64,000 nucleotides of DNA from Nostocoides_A vanveenii (lineage in GTDB: Bacteria > Actinomycetota > Actinomycetes > Actinomycetales > Dermatophilaceae), in the NCBI RefSeq assembly GCF_039531165.1, contig NZ_BAAAPN010000044.1, forward strand, positions 1 through 64,000, read 5' to 3'. Shown one piece after another: positions 9,630 through 17,935 of this stretch (position 1 is its first letter; each line of letters opens with the position of its first letter). The notes beneath the pieces were generated by a model. That model worked only from the letters and a program-made list of their open reading frames with translations, did no database searches and had not been told where the DNA came from. The position numbers and the translations under genes were made by a program.

Positions 9630-11054
9630 ATGTCGCCCAGCTCGCCGCCGCCTCCCGTCACCGCCCCCTACGACGTGCTCGTGATTGGGGCCGGATCGGG
9701 GCGGATGGTGCTCAACGAGGCGATGGTGAGCGGACGGCATACGGCCATCGTCGATAGCGGGCCGTATGGCGGCACCTGCCTCAACCGAGGCTGCATCCCC
9801 AGCAAGATGTTCGTGCACGCGGCCGACGTCGCGGCGACCATCCGAGACGCGGCGCGCTTCGGCATCGACGCACACATCGACGGTGTGCGCTGGCCGGACA
9901 TTCGCGACCGCGTCTTCGGGCGCATCGATTCGTATGCCGCCTCCGGCCCGGGCGGTGCCCGCGACGCCGGCATCGCTGCGTATGAGTGTCGGGCCGAGTT
10001 CGTCGGTGAGCGGCGGGTGCGTCTGCACCTGCCCACCGGAGGGATCGAGGTCAGCGCAGATCACATCGTTATCGCCGCCGGTGCGCACCCGGTGATCCCG
10101 GATGTGGTGCGGCAGAGCGGAGTTCGGGTAGACACGTCCGACACGATCATGCGCATCGAGGAGTTGCCGAAGCGCTTGCTCGTCCTCGGCGGCGGGGTCA
10201 TCGGGATCGAGATGGCGAGCATCTTCGGGGCGCTCGGGTGCGCGATCACCCTTGTGACGCAAGGGCCGGTCCTCGCCCGGCGAGCGGGCGAGGACGTCGC
10301 GCGACGCTTCACCGCGATTGCGCGTGAGCGCTGGGATGTGCACACCGGCGCCTCGGTGACGACTGTCGAGCAGCGTTCGGACGGGATCCATCTGCGCCTG
10401 AGCGACGGGACGCCCCTGGTCGGCGACCGGCTGCTCGTCGCCGCCGGGCGCCGCCCGAACACGGCCGGTCTCGGGCTCGAGAGTGCCGGTGTCGCGGTGG
10501 ACGCCGAGTCGGGGCGGGTGCTCGTGGACGACTACGGCCGGACCAGCGCCGAGAGGGTGTGGGCCCTCGGCGACATCTCCAGCGAGATCGAGCTCAAGCA
10601 TCTCGCCAACTCTCAGGCGCGCACGATCCGTCACAACATCCTGCACCCCGACGCCCTGGAACCCTTGCGCACCAAGGCAATTCCCGCGGCGATCTTCAGC
10701 GACCCACAGATCGCGCTCGTCGGCCTGACGCCGGAAGCTGCGCGGGCGGAGGGACGCGACGCAGTGGCGGCCACGCGGCCGCTGTCGGACACGGCATACG
10801 GCTGGGCGCTGGAGGACACGACCTCGGTGTGCACGGTCGTCGCCGAGCGGGGGAGCGGCGTCGTGTTGGGGGCGCAGATCATGGCGCCCTTCGCGTCGTC
10901 CCTGATTCAGCCGCTCGTGGATGCGGTCACGCGAGGGCTGACGGCGATGGACGCCGCCGCCACGCCGCTGTGGATCCACCCCGCCGCGATGGAGTTGGTC
11001 GAGAACGCCCTGCTCGACGCCGCCCGCCTCGCCCGCCGGCCTACCGTGCGGTAA
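9630..11054 (+). CDS. mtr: Mycothione reductase
   Basis: This 474-aa flavoprotein reduces mycothiol disulfide with NADPH and maintains the actinobacterial thiol pool. The FAD-binding motif is VIGAGSG near residue 18. The redox-active cysteines are C50 and C55 in GGTCLNRGCIPSKM. A second dinucleotide fold is LVLGGGVIGIEMAS. The C-terminal interface has the His-Glu pair in WIHPAAMELVE (His about 450, Glu about 455). These features and the WIHPAAMELVENAL tail separate it from lipoamide dehydrogenase and glutathione reductase. Its presence is strong evidence for an actinobacterial host. The stop codon lies inside a 46-bp palindrome. Confidence 0.93.
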   Translation: MSPSSPPPPVTAPYDVLVIGAGSGRMVLNEAMVSGRHTAIVDSGPYGGTCLNRGCIPSKMFVHAADVAATIRDAARFGIDAHIDGVRWPDIRDRVFGRIDSYAASGPGGARDAGIAAYECRAEFVGERRVRLHLPTGGIEVSADHIVIAAGAHPVIPDVVRQSGVRVDTSDTIMRIEELPKRLLVLGGGVIGIEMASIFGALGCAITLVTQGPVLARRAGEDVARRFTAIARERWDVHTGASVTTVEQRSDGIHLRLSDGTPLVGDRLLVAAGRRPNTAGLGLESAGVAVDAESGRVLVDDYGRTSAERVWALGDISSEIELKHLANSQARTIRHNILHPDALEPLRTKAIPAAIFSDPQIALVGLTPEAARAEGRDAVAATRPLSDTAYGWALEDTTSVCTVVAERGSGVVLGAQIMAPFASSLIQPLVDAVTRGLTAMDAAATPLWIHPAAMELVENALLDAARLARRPTVR

Positions 11055-11086
11055 GTGGGGTGATCACCCCACTTACCGCACGGTAG
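11041..11086. terminator. 46-bp perfect palindrome, probable bidirectional terminator
   Basis: The two 23-bp halves are exact reverse complements centred on TGATCA. The first half contains the last codons and TAA stop of mtr. The convergent YjbR-like gene ends 10 bp beyond. There is no loop and only a weak T-run on either side, so transcription termination is inferred from position and stem strength. Confidence 0.7.
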
Positions 11087-11095
11087 GGCGCACCC

Positions 11096-11467
11096 TTATG
11101 CCTGTTTGCTGCGCCAGCACAGGTCGAGCAGGTCCTCCAGTTGCTCGACGCTGATCCGGTCCAGATGGGCGAGCACACCCGAGTGCCCGGCGAAGTGGGG
11201 GATGGTGAAGACCACGTCCGGTGGGAACATCGCCAGCGCTTCGTCGTGCGCCGCCGCAGTGCCCAGCGCGACGACGATCAGATCGGCATACGGCTCGTCG
11301 GTCGCCGGGTCGACGGTGCCCTCCTGGCGGCGCGGGCTGCGCTTCATCACGAAGCCTGTGCCCCCTCGACCGGGCAGGAGAAAAGCGTGGGGATCGGCCC
11401 AGTACGTCCCGACGCTCACCCCATCGAACGACCGCGCGATCCGGTCCAGGTCCTCCGTCGTCGCCAT
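11096..11467 (-). CDS. MmcQ/YjbR-like protein
   Basis: A protein of about 123 aa resembling the MmcQ/YjbR family (CyaY-like fold, sometimes annotated DNA-binding): DRIARSFDGVSVGTYWADPH, an FVMKRSPRR segment, then LDRISVEQLEDLLDLCWRSK at the C-terminus, where members usually have a short helix with W/R residues. The molecular function of this family is not established. I chose ATG 11467; an upstream GTG at 11491 would add eight residues. It converges on mtr across the large palindrome. The region upstream carries the 22-bp repeat family. Confidence 0.65.
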   Translation of the reverse strand: MATTEDLDRIARSFDGVSVGTYWADPHAFLLPGRGGTGFVMKRSPRRQEGTVDPATDEPYADLIVVALGTAAAHDEALAMFPPDVVFTIPHFAGHSGVLAHLDRISVEQLEDLLDLCWRSKQA

Positions 11468-11490
11468 TGCCTCAGTATGCCGCGTGCCCA

Positions 11491-11529
11491 CGGCCTCTCG
11501 ACGGGGCTGAACCGGCCTCTCGACGGGGG
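11491..11529. repeat. 22-bp intergenic repeat family, locus 1
   Basis: One full unit with core CGACGGGGCTGAACCGG plus partial units on both sides. The same unit is tandemly repeated at 31036-31102 (reverse orientation) and 57099-57191. All three loci are intergenic. Confidence 0.8.
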
Positions 11530-11578
11530 TGGCCCGCCGTGCTGCGGCCCAGCGGGGTCAGCGCGTCAGTATGCCGTT

Positions 11579-11675
11579 CGCGTCCCGTCAGCGCCCCGCG
11601 CCGACCGCGCCCCGTCAGCGCCCCGCGCCGACCGCGCCCCGCGCCGACCGCGCCCCGTCAGCGCCCCGCGCCGAC
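11579..11675. repeat. 27-bp tandem repeat at the 3' end of the MerR gene
   Basis: Units at 11579-11605, 11606-11632 and 11649-11675 share the core CAGCGCCCCGCGCCGAC; the third is preceded by a shortened 16-bp unit at 11633-11648. The unit nearest the gene contains the last codons and stop of the MerR regulator, so the array looks like serial duplication of the gene's tail. Confidence 0.85.
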
Positions 11676-12125
11676 GGCGTCCAGATCGGCCCGGCAGCGC
11701 GCTTCGAAGGTGTCCAACTCGGCAAGCGCGTCATCAATGTCGCGGCGCCGCTGCTCCAGGTCGGCGCGGCGGTCGTCGATCTGGCCGAGCACATACTCCA
11801 ACTGGCTGCGCTTCCCGCGCGGCGCGTCATAGAGGTCGATGATCGTACGGATCTCTTCCAGCGGGAAGCCGAGGCGCTTGCCGCGCAGGATCAGGTTGAG
11901 GCGGGTGCGATCGCGCCGGTGATAGATCCGTGCCGTGCCGCGGCGCTCGGGCGTGATCAGGCCGAGATCCTCGTAGTGCCGCACCGCGCGATGGGTGATG
12001 CCGAACTCGTCCGCGACCTGGGCGATCGTCCACGAGTCCTCTCTCCGGCCCGCCGTGACGTCGCTGCGCCGAAGCCTGGGCGTGCGGGAGGTCTCGTTGC
12101 GCGGCCGTTGCGTCGGGCTTGCCAT
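11658..12125 (-). CDS. MerR-family transcriptional regulator (LiuR-like)
   Basis: This 155-aa regulator has an N-terminal winged helix: TIAQVADEFGITHRAVRHYE, then GLITPERRGTARIYHRRD. A dimerising coiled coil follows (YVLGQIDDRRADLEQRRRDI). It is divergent from an acyl-CoA dehydrogenase/carboxyltransferase operon, with two overlapping palindromes in the 58-bp gap. That is the usual layout of LiuR-type regulators of branched-chain amino acid and acyl-CoA catabolism. The effector, probably an acyl-CoA or acid, is inferred. The extreme C-terminus is encoded within the 27-bp tandem repeat, so its last residues may vary between strains. Confidence 0.85.
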   Translation of the reverse strand: MASPTQRPRNETSRTPRLRRSDVTAGRREDSWTIAQVADEFGITHRAVRHYEDLGLITPERRGTARIYHRRDRTRLNLILRGKRLGFPLEEIRTIIDLYDAPRGKRSQLEYVLGQIDDRRADLEQRRRDIDDALAELDTFEARCRADLDAVGAGR

Positions 12126-12140
12126 GTGCGCCAGTATTGC

Positions 12141-12162
12141 TTTACGTTGACGTAAACGTCAA
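12141..12162. promoter_or_regulatory. Two overlapping MerR-type operators between regulator and operon
   Basis: TTTACGTTGACGTAAA (12141-12156) and TTGACGTAAACGTCAA (12147-12162) are each palindromes with 7-bp arms around a two-base centre, offset by six bases. They lie between the divergent merR-like and acyl-CoA dehydrogenase genes. LiuR sites of other bacteria have similar ACGT-rich dyads. A TTGACG hexamer inside could be the -35 of the regulator's own promoter, with CAATAC 17 bases on. Confidence 0.75.
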
Positions 12163-12183
12163 TCATCGAAGAGGGCGAGACCG

Positions 12184-13371
12184 GTGTTCGAACTGACCAA
12201 GGAGCACGAGGACTTCCGCGCGGTGGTGCGCGATTTCGCGGAGCGCGAGATCGCTCCCAACGTCGCCCAATGGGATCGCGACGCCTACTTCCCCGTCGAT
12301 TTGGTGCCCACGATGGGCGATCTCGGGCTCTTCGGGCTGGTCGTGCCCGAGGAGTTCGGCGGACACCGCGACGACGACGCCGGCCCCTTCACTGCCCTCT
12401 GCGTCGCCATCGAGGAGCTCGGCCGGGTCGATCAGTCGATCGGCATCACCCTCTCGGCCGGCGTGGGGCTGGGCATCAACCCGATCCTGACCTATGGCAG
12501 CGCCGAGCAGAAGGAGCGCTGGCTGCCCGATCTGGTCGCCGGGCGGGCGCTCGCCGGCTTCGGCCTGACCGAGCCCGAGGCGGGCTCCGACGCCGGCGCC
12601 ACGCGCACCCGCGCCACGCGCGAGGGCGAGGAGTGGGTGATCAACGGTGCCAAAGCCTTCATCACCAACAGCGGAACCGCGATCACGACCGTCAACACGG
12701 TCACCGCGCGCACCGGCACCAACCCCGATGGGTCTGCGCAGATCAGCGCCATCATGGTGCCCAATGGCACGCCGGGATTCACGGTCGAGCCGGCCTACCA
12801 CAAGCTCGGCTGGCACATCTCCGACACCCACGGCCTGACCTTCGCGGACTGCCGCGTCCCCGCCGGCAACCTGCTCGGCGAAGAGGGCAGGGGCTTCAAG
12901 CAGTTCCTCAAGACCCTCGACGATGGCCGGATCGCGATCTCGGCGCTCGCGCTGGGGCTCTCGCGGGCCTGCCTGGAGCAAGCCACGGCATACGCCAAGA
13001 CGCGCACGGCCTTCGGCCGGCCCATCGGTGTCAACCAGGGCGTCTCCTTCCAACTCGCCGACCTCGCAACGATGGTCGAGGCCTCGCGCGTGCTGGTCTA
13101 TAAGGCGGCCTGGCTCAAGGATGAGCACGACCTCGGCCGGCGTCGCGTCACGGAGGTCAAGCAGGCGGCGGCGATCGGCAAGCTCTACGCGACGGAGGCC
13201 GCCGTCACCGCGACCCGCATCGCCACGCAGATCTTCGGCGGCAACGGCTTCATGGAGGAGTTCCCGGTCGCCCGCTTCTACCGCGACGCCAAGATCCTCG
13301 AGATCGGCGAGGGCACCTCCGAGGTGCAGAAGATGGTCATCGCGCGTCACCTCGGCCTGCCGCAAGGATGA
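12184..13371 (+). CDS. Acyl-CoA dehydrogenase (isovaleryl-CoA dehydrogenase-like)
   Basis: This 395-aa FAD enzyme oxidises an acyl-CoA to the 2-enoyl-CoA and passes electrons to ETF. Family signatures are GFGLTEPEAGSDA near residue 130, the substrate/FAD loop WVINGAKAFITNSGTA, QIFGGNGFMEEFPVARFYRD, and the EIGEGTSEVQ segment near the C-terminus. It starts at a GTG, overlaps the next gene by four bases, and is controlled from the MerR-type operator just upstream. Pairing with a biotin-dependent carboxyltransferase suggests the leucine/isovalerate route (isovaleryl-CoA then methylcrotonyl-CoA). Substrate specificity is inferred from context, and a 2-methylacyl or short-chain substrate is possible. 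Confidence 0.88.
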   Translation: MFELTKEHEDFRAVVRDFAEREIAPNVAQWDRDAYFPVDLVPTMGDLGLFGLVVPEEFGGHRDDDAGPFTALCVAIEELGRVDQSIGITLSAGVGLGINPILTYGSAEQKERWLPDLVAGRALAGFGLTEPEAGSDAGATRTRATREGEEWVINGAKAFITNSGTAITTVNTVTARTGTNPDGSAQISAIMVPNGTPGFTVEPAYHKLGWHISDTHGLTFADCRVPAGNLLGEEGRGFKQFLKTLDDGRIAISALALGLSRACLEQATAYAKTRTAFGRPIGVNQGVSFQLADLATMVEASRVLVYKAAWLKDEHDLGRRRVTEVKQAAAIGKLYATEAAVTATRIATQIFGGNGFMEEFPVARFYRDAKILEIGEGTSEVQKMVIARHLGLPQG

Positions 13372-14957
13372 GCGGTATGCCGCACCCTGACACCCCTTTC
13401 GCCACCGGCCCCGACGCCGGCAGTGACCCCAAGGTCACCGACGTCCGCGAACGCCTCGCCGGCGCGTATGCCGCGTCGCACCGCCCGCCGGACGGCGCCG
13501 CAGCGAAACTCGCCACGCAGCACAAGCTGTATGTCCGTGACCGGATCGCGCTGCTGCTCGACGGCAGTTTCGTCGAGGACGGCCGCTTCGCGAATGCGCT
13601 CGCGCCCGGGCTGCCTGCCGATGGGGTCGTGACCGGCCGGGGCCTGGTCGACGGCCGTCCGGTGATCGTCATCGCCAACGACCCGACCGTCAAGGCCGGG
13701 TCCTGGGGTGCACGCACCGTCGAGAAGATCGTCCGGGCCACCGAGATGGCCTTGCGTGAAGAACTCCCGGTCTTCTGGTTGGTGGACAGCGCGGGCGCGC
13801 GCATCACCGACCAGGTCGAGATGTTCCCGGGCCGGCGCGGGGCTGGGCGGATCTTCCACAATCAGGTGGCGCTCTCTGGCAAGGTCCCGCAGATCTGCTG
13901 CCTGTTCGGGCCGAGCGCCGCGGGAGGCGCCTACATCCCGAGCTTCTGCGACCTGATCATCATGGTCGACGGCAACGCGTCGATGTATCTCGGCAGCCCA
14001 CGCATGGCGGAAATGGTTGTCGGAGAAAAGGTTTCACTGGAGGACATGGGCGGTGCACGCATGCACTGCACGGTCTCTGGCGTCGGCGATCTGCTCGCCG
14101 CCGATGACACCGAGGCCATCGAGCTCGCCCGCCTCTACTTCTCTTATCTCCCGCAGAACTGGCGGTCGCCGGCGCCGGCCTACCACCCGGAGCCGCCCAC
14201 GCAGCCGTTGACACGGCATACGATCCCGGAACGCGAGAGCGTGCCTTTCGATGTGCACGAGGTCATCGACGGGCTCGTCGACGCCGACAGCTTCTTCGAA
14301 ATCAAACCGCTCTTCGCGGCCGAGCTCGTCGTCGGCTTTGGCCGCCTCAATGGCGAGAGCGTCGGCATTCTCGCCAACAACTCCGCAGTCAAGGGCGGTG
14401 TGCTTTTCACCGATTCAGCAGACAAGGCGGCCCGCTTCATCTGGCTCTGCGATGCCTACTCGATCCCGCTGATCTATCTCGCCGATGTGCCGGGCTTCAT
14501 GATCGGCTCGGAGGTCGAGCGGGGCGGCATCATCCGGCACGGCGCCAAGATGGTCTCTGCGGTCGCGTCGGCGACCGTGCCGCAGTTCTGCGTCGTGATC
14601 CGCAAGGCCTATGGCGCCGGCCTGTATGCCATGGGCGGGCCGGGTTTCGGTCCCGACGCGACGATCGCCTTGCCGACGGCGCGGATTGCCGTCATGGGAC
14701 CGGAGGCGGCCGTGAATGCGGTCTACGCCAACAAGATCGCCGAGATCGCCGACGCCGACGAGCGCGCCGCATATGTCGCGCAGAAGCGCCGGGAGTACGA
14801 AGAGGATGTCGACATCCAGCGGCTAGCGGCCGATCTGGTCATCGACCAGATCATCGAGGCCGATGCCCTGCGCGACGAGCTGACCGCCCGTCTGGCGTAT
14901 GCCGTGCATCGCGATCGCCACTTCGCTGCCAAGCGCCGCGACGTGCCACCGGTTTAA
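13368..14957 (+). CDS. Acyl-CoA carboxylase carboxyltransferase (beta) subunit
   Basis: A 529-aa carboxyltransferase that moves CO2 from biotin to an acyl-CoA. Two crotonase-like halves are visible. The N-terminal half has LVDSAGARITDQ and GPSAAGGAYIPSFCD, and the C-terminal half has YLADVPGFMIGSEVERGGII and AYGAGLYAMGGPGFGPD. These glycine-rich oxyanion loops are standard for PccB/MccB/AccD subunits. The gene overlaps the acyl-CoA dehydrogenase by ATGA, so the two are translationally coupled. Methylcrotonyl-CoA carboxylation would fit a leucine catabolic operon, but propionyl- or acetyl-CoA cannot be excluded. The biotin subunit is not in this operon; the gene at 2793-4568 is the only candidate in the window. 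Confidence 0.88.
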   Translation: MSGMPHPDTPFATGPDAGSDPKVTDVRERLAGAYAASHRPPDGAAAKLATQHKLYVRDRIALLLDGSFVEDGRFANALAPGLPADGVVTGRGLVDGRPVIVIANDPTVKAGSWGARTVEKIVRATEMALREELPVFWLVDSAGARITDQVEMFPGRRGAGRIFHNQVALSGKVPQICCLFGPSAAGGAYIPSFCDLIIMVDGNASMYLGSPRMAEMVVGEKVSLEDMGGARMHCTVSGVGDLLAADDTEAIELARLYFSYLPQNWRSPAPAYHPEPPTQPLTRHTIPERESVPFDVHEVIDGLVDADSFFEIKPLFAAELVVGFGRLNGESVGILANNSAVKGGVLFTDSADKAARFIWLCDAYSIPLIYLADVPGFMIGSEVERGGIIRHGAKMVSAVASATVPQFCVVIRKAYGAGLYAMGGPGFGPDATIALPTARIAVMGPEAAVNAVYANKIAEIADADERAAYVAQKRREYEEDVDIQRLAADLVIDQIIEADALRDELTARLAYAVHRDRHFAAKRRDVPPV

Positions 14958-15331
14958 ACCCTTGCGCCGCGCTTGAGCCCAATGCCGCCGAGGTCTGGTG
15001 TTCGGACCCACGGCCGGCGCCGGCGAACGCCAGGTGCTCACGGCCTTCGGAGCGAGCGTGATGAGGGGAGCGGGACAACGGCCTGGCCCTTGTGTCCGCG
15101 CTGGGCACCGGACGCCAGCGCTCCGGCGTGGTGCGTGTGATCGCCGTCGGCCGCGCTGCGTTCCGACGGGACGTCCTTCTACCCGCCGGTAACGTCGGCG
15201 TATCGCGGAGAGTGAACCTGTTATCACCGTCCCGGTTCCCGGGTCAGCAATGCCGCGCCTGACGCCGAGCACCACTCGTTCCTCCCCCCCGGGGCCACCT
15301 CGTCCGATCCGCTCTTTCCCAGGAGTTCCCA
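14958..15331. other. Intergenic stretch with no intact gene
   Basis: There is no convincing gene here. One open stretch from about 15064 to 15265 reads ALVSALGTGRQRSGVVR and resembles LSALGSGRQRSGPVR, the N-terminus of the GltD-like gene at 16238, at both protein and DNA level. It lacks a start codon and may be a remnant. The last 100 bp lead into the decayed secreted-protein gene. Confidence 0.4.
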
Positions 15332-16030
15332 CTGTCGTCCCCCCAACCCTCTCGTCGGTCTGTCACCAGGGGCGCGGCGTGGGTCCGTGCCGGTAGTGGC
15401 GGTCGGCATCGCCGCTCCCGCGCTGGCGGCTTCGACGCCGCAACAGTGTGTCACCGTGGACACCGCCGGCTGTTGGTCGTGTGACTTCGACAACTACAAC
15501 CTGTTGGTCGGCGACTACGACTCGACCCACGTCCAGGCGCAGACCTCACTGATGATTTCCATCCCGGCCAACACCACCGTGCCCGCCGGCACCGCCTTCA
15601 CCTTCACCTACGACGTCTATCGTCCGACTGGGGCCACCGTGAACGGATTCGGCCTCAATGGCAAGTTCGGTGGGACGAACTGGGGCAGCTGGAGTACCAG
15701 CCAGGGGACCTGGACGCCCACGACGTACCAAGGCCAGGCTTCCGAGGTGCGCACCACGACCGTCAAGGTCACGCTGACGGGCGGGATCACTGGCCCGAGC
15801 AGTCTGTGTGGCGGCGTGTCCTTCACCATGGCGCTCAACCCCAACACCAAGATCGGCGGCTACGCGCTGACCTGCGTGACCTCCTCGCTGGCGACAGTTC
15901 CGGTGTGCTCCGCAACGACCACCCACGCCTCACCGGCGGCGCCCGCACGAGCGACGTCATCACCAACAACCAGGCCTCGCCCTACAACGCCGACCAGTCC
16001 TGCCAGAGCGGGGCGGTCTGGACCGCCTGA
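15332..16030 (+). pseudogene. Frameshifted secreted-protein gene
   Basis: After an AGGAG site, a frame opening at CTG 15332 reads SSPQPSRRSVTRGAAW, the usual N-terminus of a family of exported actinobacterial proteins. One extra base near 15380 then moves the natural continuation VPVVAVGIAAPALAAS to another frame. That frame continues with a Thr/Gly-rich mature domain, LMISIPANTTVPAGTAFTFT. Near 15890-15940 a second likely shift leads to the tail TSDVITNNQASPYNADQ and a stop at 16030, while the previous frame becomes Pro/Ala-rich. The mature part looks like a beta-sandwich surface protein; its function is unknown. A hairpin terminator follows at 16081. Confidence 0.55.
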
Positions 16031-16080
16031 CACGCAGAGCGTCGATGCAGGCCTGCTCAGCGCCCGTCCGTCACCACACG

Positions 16081-16103
16081 AGCCCGACCGATCCGGTCGG
16101 GCT
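16081..16103 (+). terminator. Rho-independent-like hairpin after the decayed secreted-protein gene
   Basis: AGCCCGACCG and CGGTCGGGCT pair perfectly around a three-base loop and are followed by CTTCTGG. It separates the decayed gene from the redox operon. Confidence 0.7.
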
Positions 16104-16237
16104 CTTCTGGTGAATCGGCCGACTGAGCCTGCGGAGTGAGGCAGGCCAAAGATGCCCCGTCTGAGCCTGGGGACTAGGGTCGGATCGACGGGCCGGCGCG
16201 GGCGAACGCCCCGGGGCGACGGGTCCAGGAGGCGGCG

Positions 16238-17935
16238 ATGAGCGAGCGGGACCACGATCTGACCCCCCTGTCCGCCTTGGGGAGCGGACGCCAACGCTCT
16301 GGACCGGTCCGCCACCAGCGCCCGGTCTATGTCGACCTATTGCCGCCTTGCAATGCCGGGTGCCCTGCGGGCGAGAACATCCAGTCCTGGCTGGCGCTGG
16401 CCAAGCGAGGCGACATCCGCGGCGCGTGGGACCGGTTGACCCAGGACAACCCCTTCCCGGCCATCCACGGCCGGGTGTGCTACCACCCGTGCGAGACGGC
16501 CTGCAACCGCGCCCTGATGGACGCAGCGGTCTCCATCCACGCGGTCGAGCGTCACCTCGGCGACAGCGCGATCGCCGCCGGATGGACGTATGCCGCACCC
16601 GCAGCTCCCAGCGGAAAGCACGTGCTCGTCGTGGGCTCCGGCCCGAGCGGCCTGTCGGCCGCCTACCACCTGACGCGATTGGGTCACCGGGTCACCGTCC
16701 GCGACAACAGCGACCAGCCGGGCGGGATGATGCGCTACGGCATACCGGCCTACCGTCTGCCCCGCGATGTCATCGACGCCGAGATCGCCCGGGTGGCGGC
16801 CTATGGGGTCACCTTCGAACAGAACCACACGGTCACCGACCTTCAAGCCGAACTGGCCGAGGGCTTCGACGCGGCCTTCGTGGCCGTCGGCGCGCACCTA
16901 TCCAAGCGCGTCGACATCCCCAATGGTGACGCCGCTCGCGTCCTGGACGCTGTGAGCTTCCTGCGTGGCGTGGAGGAGGGGGAGCGCAGCGCGTTGTCCG
17001 GTCGGGTCGCGGTCTACGGCGGGGGGAACACGGCCATGGACGCGGCTCGGGTGGCCCGCCGCCTAGGCGCCGACGACACGATCATCGTCTACCGGCGCAC
17101 GCGTGAGCAGATGCCCGCCCACGCGGAGGAAGCTGCCGACGCCGAGCGCGAGGGGATACGGATCAACTGGTTGCGAACCATCTCCTCGATGGGCGCGGAC
17201 GACGTGACGGTGGAGATCCAGGAGCTCGACGAGTTCGGAAAGCCACGGGGGACAGGGCGATTCGAGCAACTCGAGGCCGACACGGTGATCCTCGCGCTGG
17301 GACAGGAGTCCGACACTGGCTTCCTCAGGGCCTTGCCCGGGATCGCCTTCGACGGCGATGTCGTCCAGGTCGACCCGGTGACGCTGATGACCGGAGCGCC
17401 CGGGGTCTTCGCCGGCGGCGATGCGGTCCCGAGCGAGCGAACGGTGACGATCGGCGTCGGCCACGGCAAGAAGGCGGCGCAGGCGATCGACGCCTATCTG
17501 GCGGGGGCGGCCTATGCGCCGGGAGCCAAGCATCCCGTCGCCGATCTCGAGAAGCTGAATCTGTGGTACTTCGGTGATCACCGGCAGCGCCAGCAGGCGG
17601 CGCTCGACCCGCAGGCCCGTTCGCACGTCTTCACGGAGGTCGTCGCCGGGCTGTCCGAGGAGGAAGCCGCCTTCGAGGCGGCCCGCTGCCTCTCATGCGG
17701 GAATTGCTTCGAATGCGACGGTTGCCTCGGGTCGTGTCCCGACGATGCGGTCGTCAAACTCGGTGTGGGACATCGGTATCGCTTCGATTATGACAAGTGC
17801 ACAGGGTGCGGCACCTGCGCTCGACAGTGCCCAGTGCACGCCATCGACATGATCGGTGAGCACGAACCCCTGCCGGCAAACGTCTTTGTCGCTCCGGTCA
17901 CCGGCCTGGCCCGCGAAGGGGGAGCGCAGCGATGA
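16238..17935 (+). CDS. GltD-like FAD/NAD(P) oxidoreductase with N- and C-terminal iron-sulfur domains
   Basis: A 565-aa electron-transfer protein. Residues 35-105 form a Cys-rich domain (CNAGCPAGE, then VCYHPCETACNRA), as in the glutamate synthase small subunit and dihydropyrimidine dehydrogenase. Next come FAD (VVGSGPSGLSAAYHL) and NAD(P) (VYGGGNTAMDAARVARR) folds. The C-terminal domain has CGNCFECDGCLGSCP and CTGCGTCARQCP, two clusters of the ferredoxin type. The gene overlaps nifJ by ATGA, so it probably exchanges electrons between NAD(P)H and ferredoxin or the PFOR rather than making glutamate; no large GltB subunit is present. The natural redox direction is inferred. It is preceded by a terminator and a gap of about 130 bp for its promoter. 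Confidence 0.85.
   Translation: MSERDHDLTPLSALGSGRQRSGPVRHQRPVYVDLLPPCNAGCPAGENIQSWLALAKRGDIRGAWDRLTQDNPFPAIHGRVCYHPCETACNRALMDAAVSIHAVERHLGDSAIAAGWTYAAPAAPSGKHVLVVGSGPSGLSAAYHLTRLGHRVTVRDNSDQPGGMMRYGIPAYRLPRDVIDAEIARVAAYGVTFEQNHTVTDLQAELAEGFDAAFVAVGAHLSKRVDIPNGDAARVLDAVSFLRGVEEGERSALSGRVAVYGGGNTAMDAARVARRLGADDTIIVYRRTREQMPAHAEEAADAEREGIRINWLRTISSMGADDVTVEIQELDEFGKPRGTGRFEQLEADTVILALGQESDTGFLRALPGIAFDGDVVQVDPVTLMTGAPGVFAGGDAVPSERTVTIGVGHGKKAAQAIDAYLAGAAYAPGAKHPVADLEKLNLWYFGDHRQRQQAALDPQARSHVFTEVVAGLSEEEAAFEAARCLSCGNCFECDGCLGSCPDDAVVKLGVGHRYRFDYDKCTGCGTCARQCPVHAIDMIGEHEPLPANVFVAPVTGLAREGGAQR

Noticed and set aside
11579..11675. CRISPR-like repeats
   Set aside because: Units are directly adjacent with no spacers, and no cas genes are present.
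16238..17935. Glutamate synthase small subunit
   Set aside because: No large subunit nearby, extra C-terminal ferredoxin domain, and tight coupling to nifJ point to another electron-transfer role.
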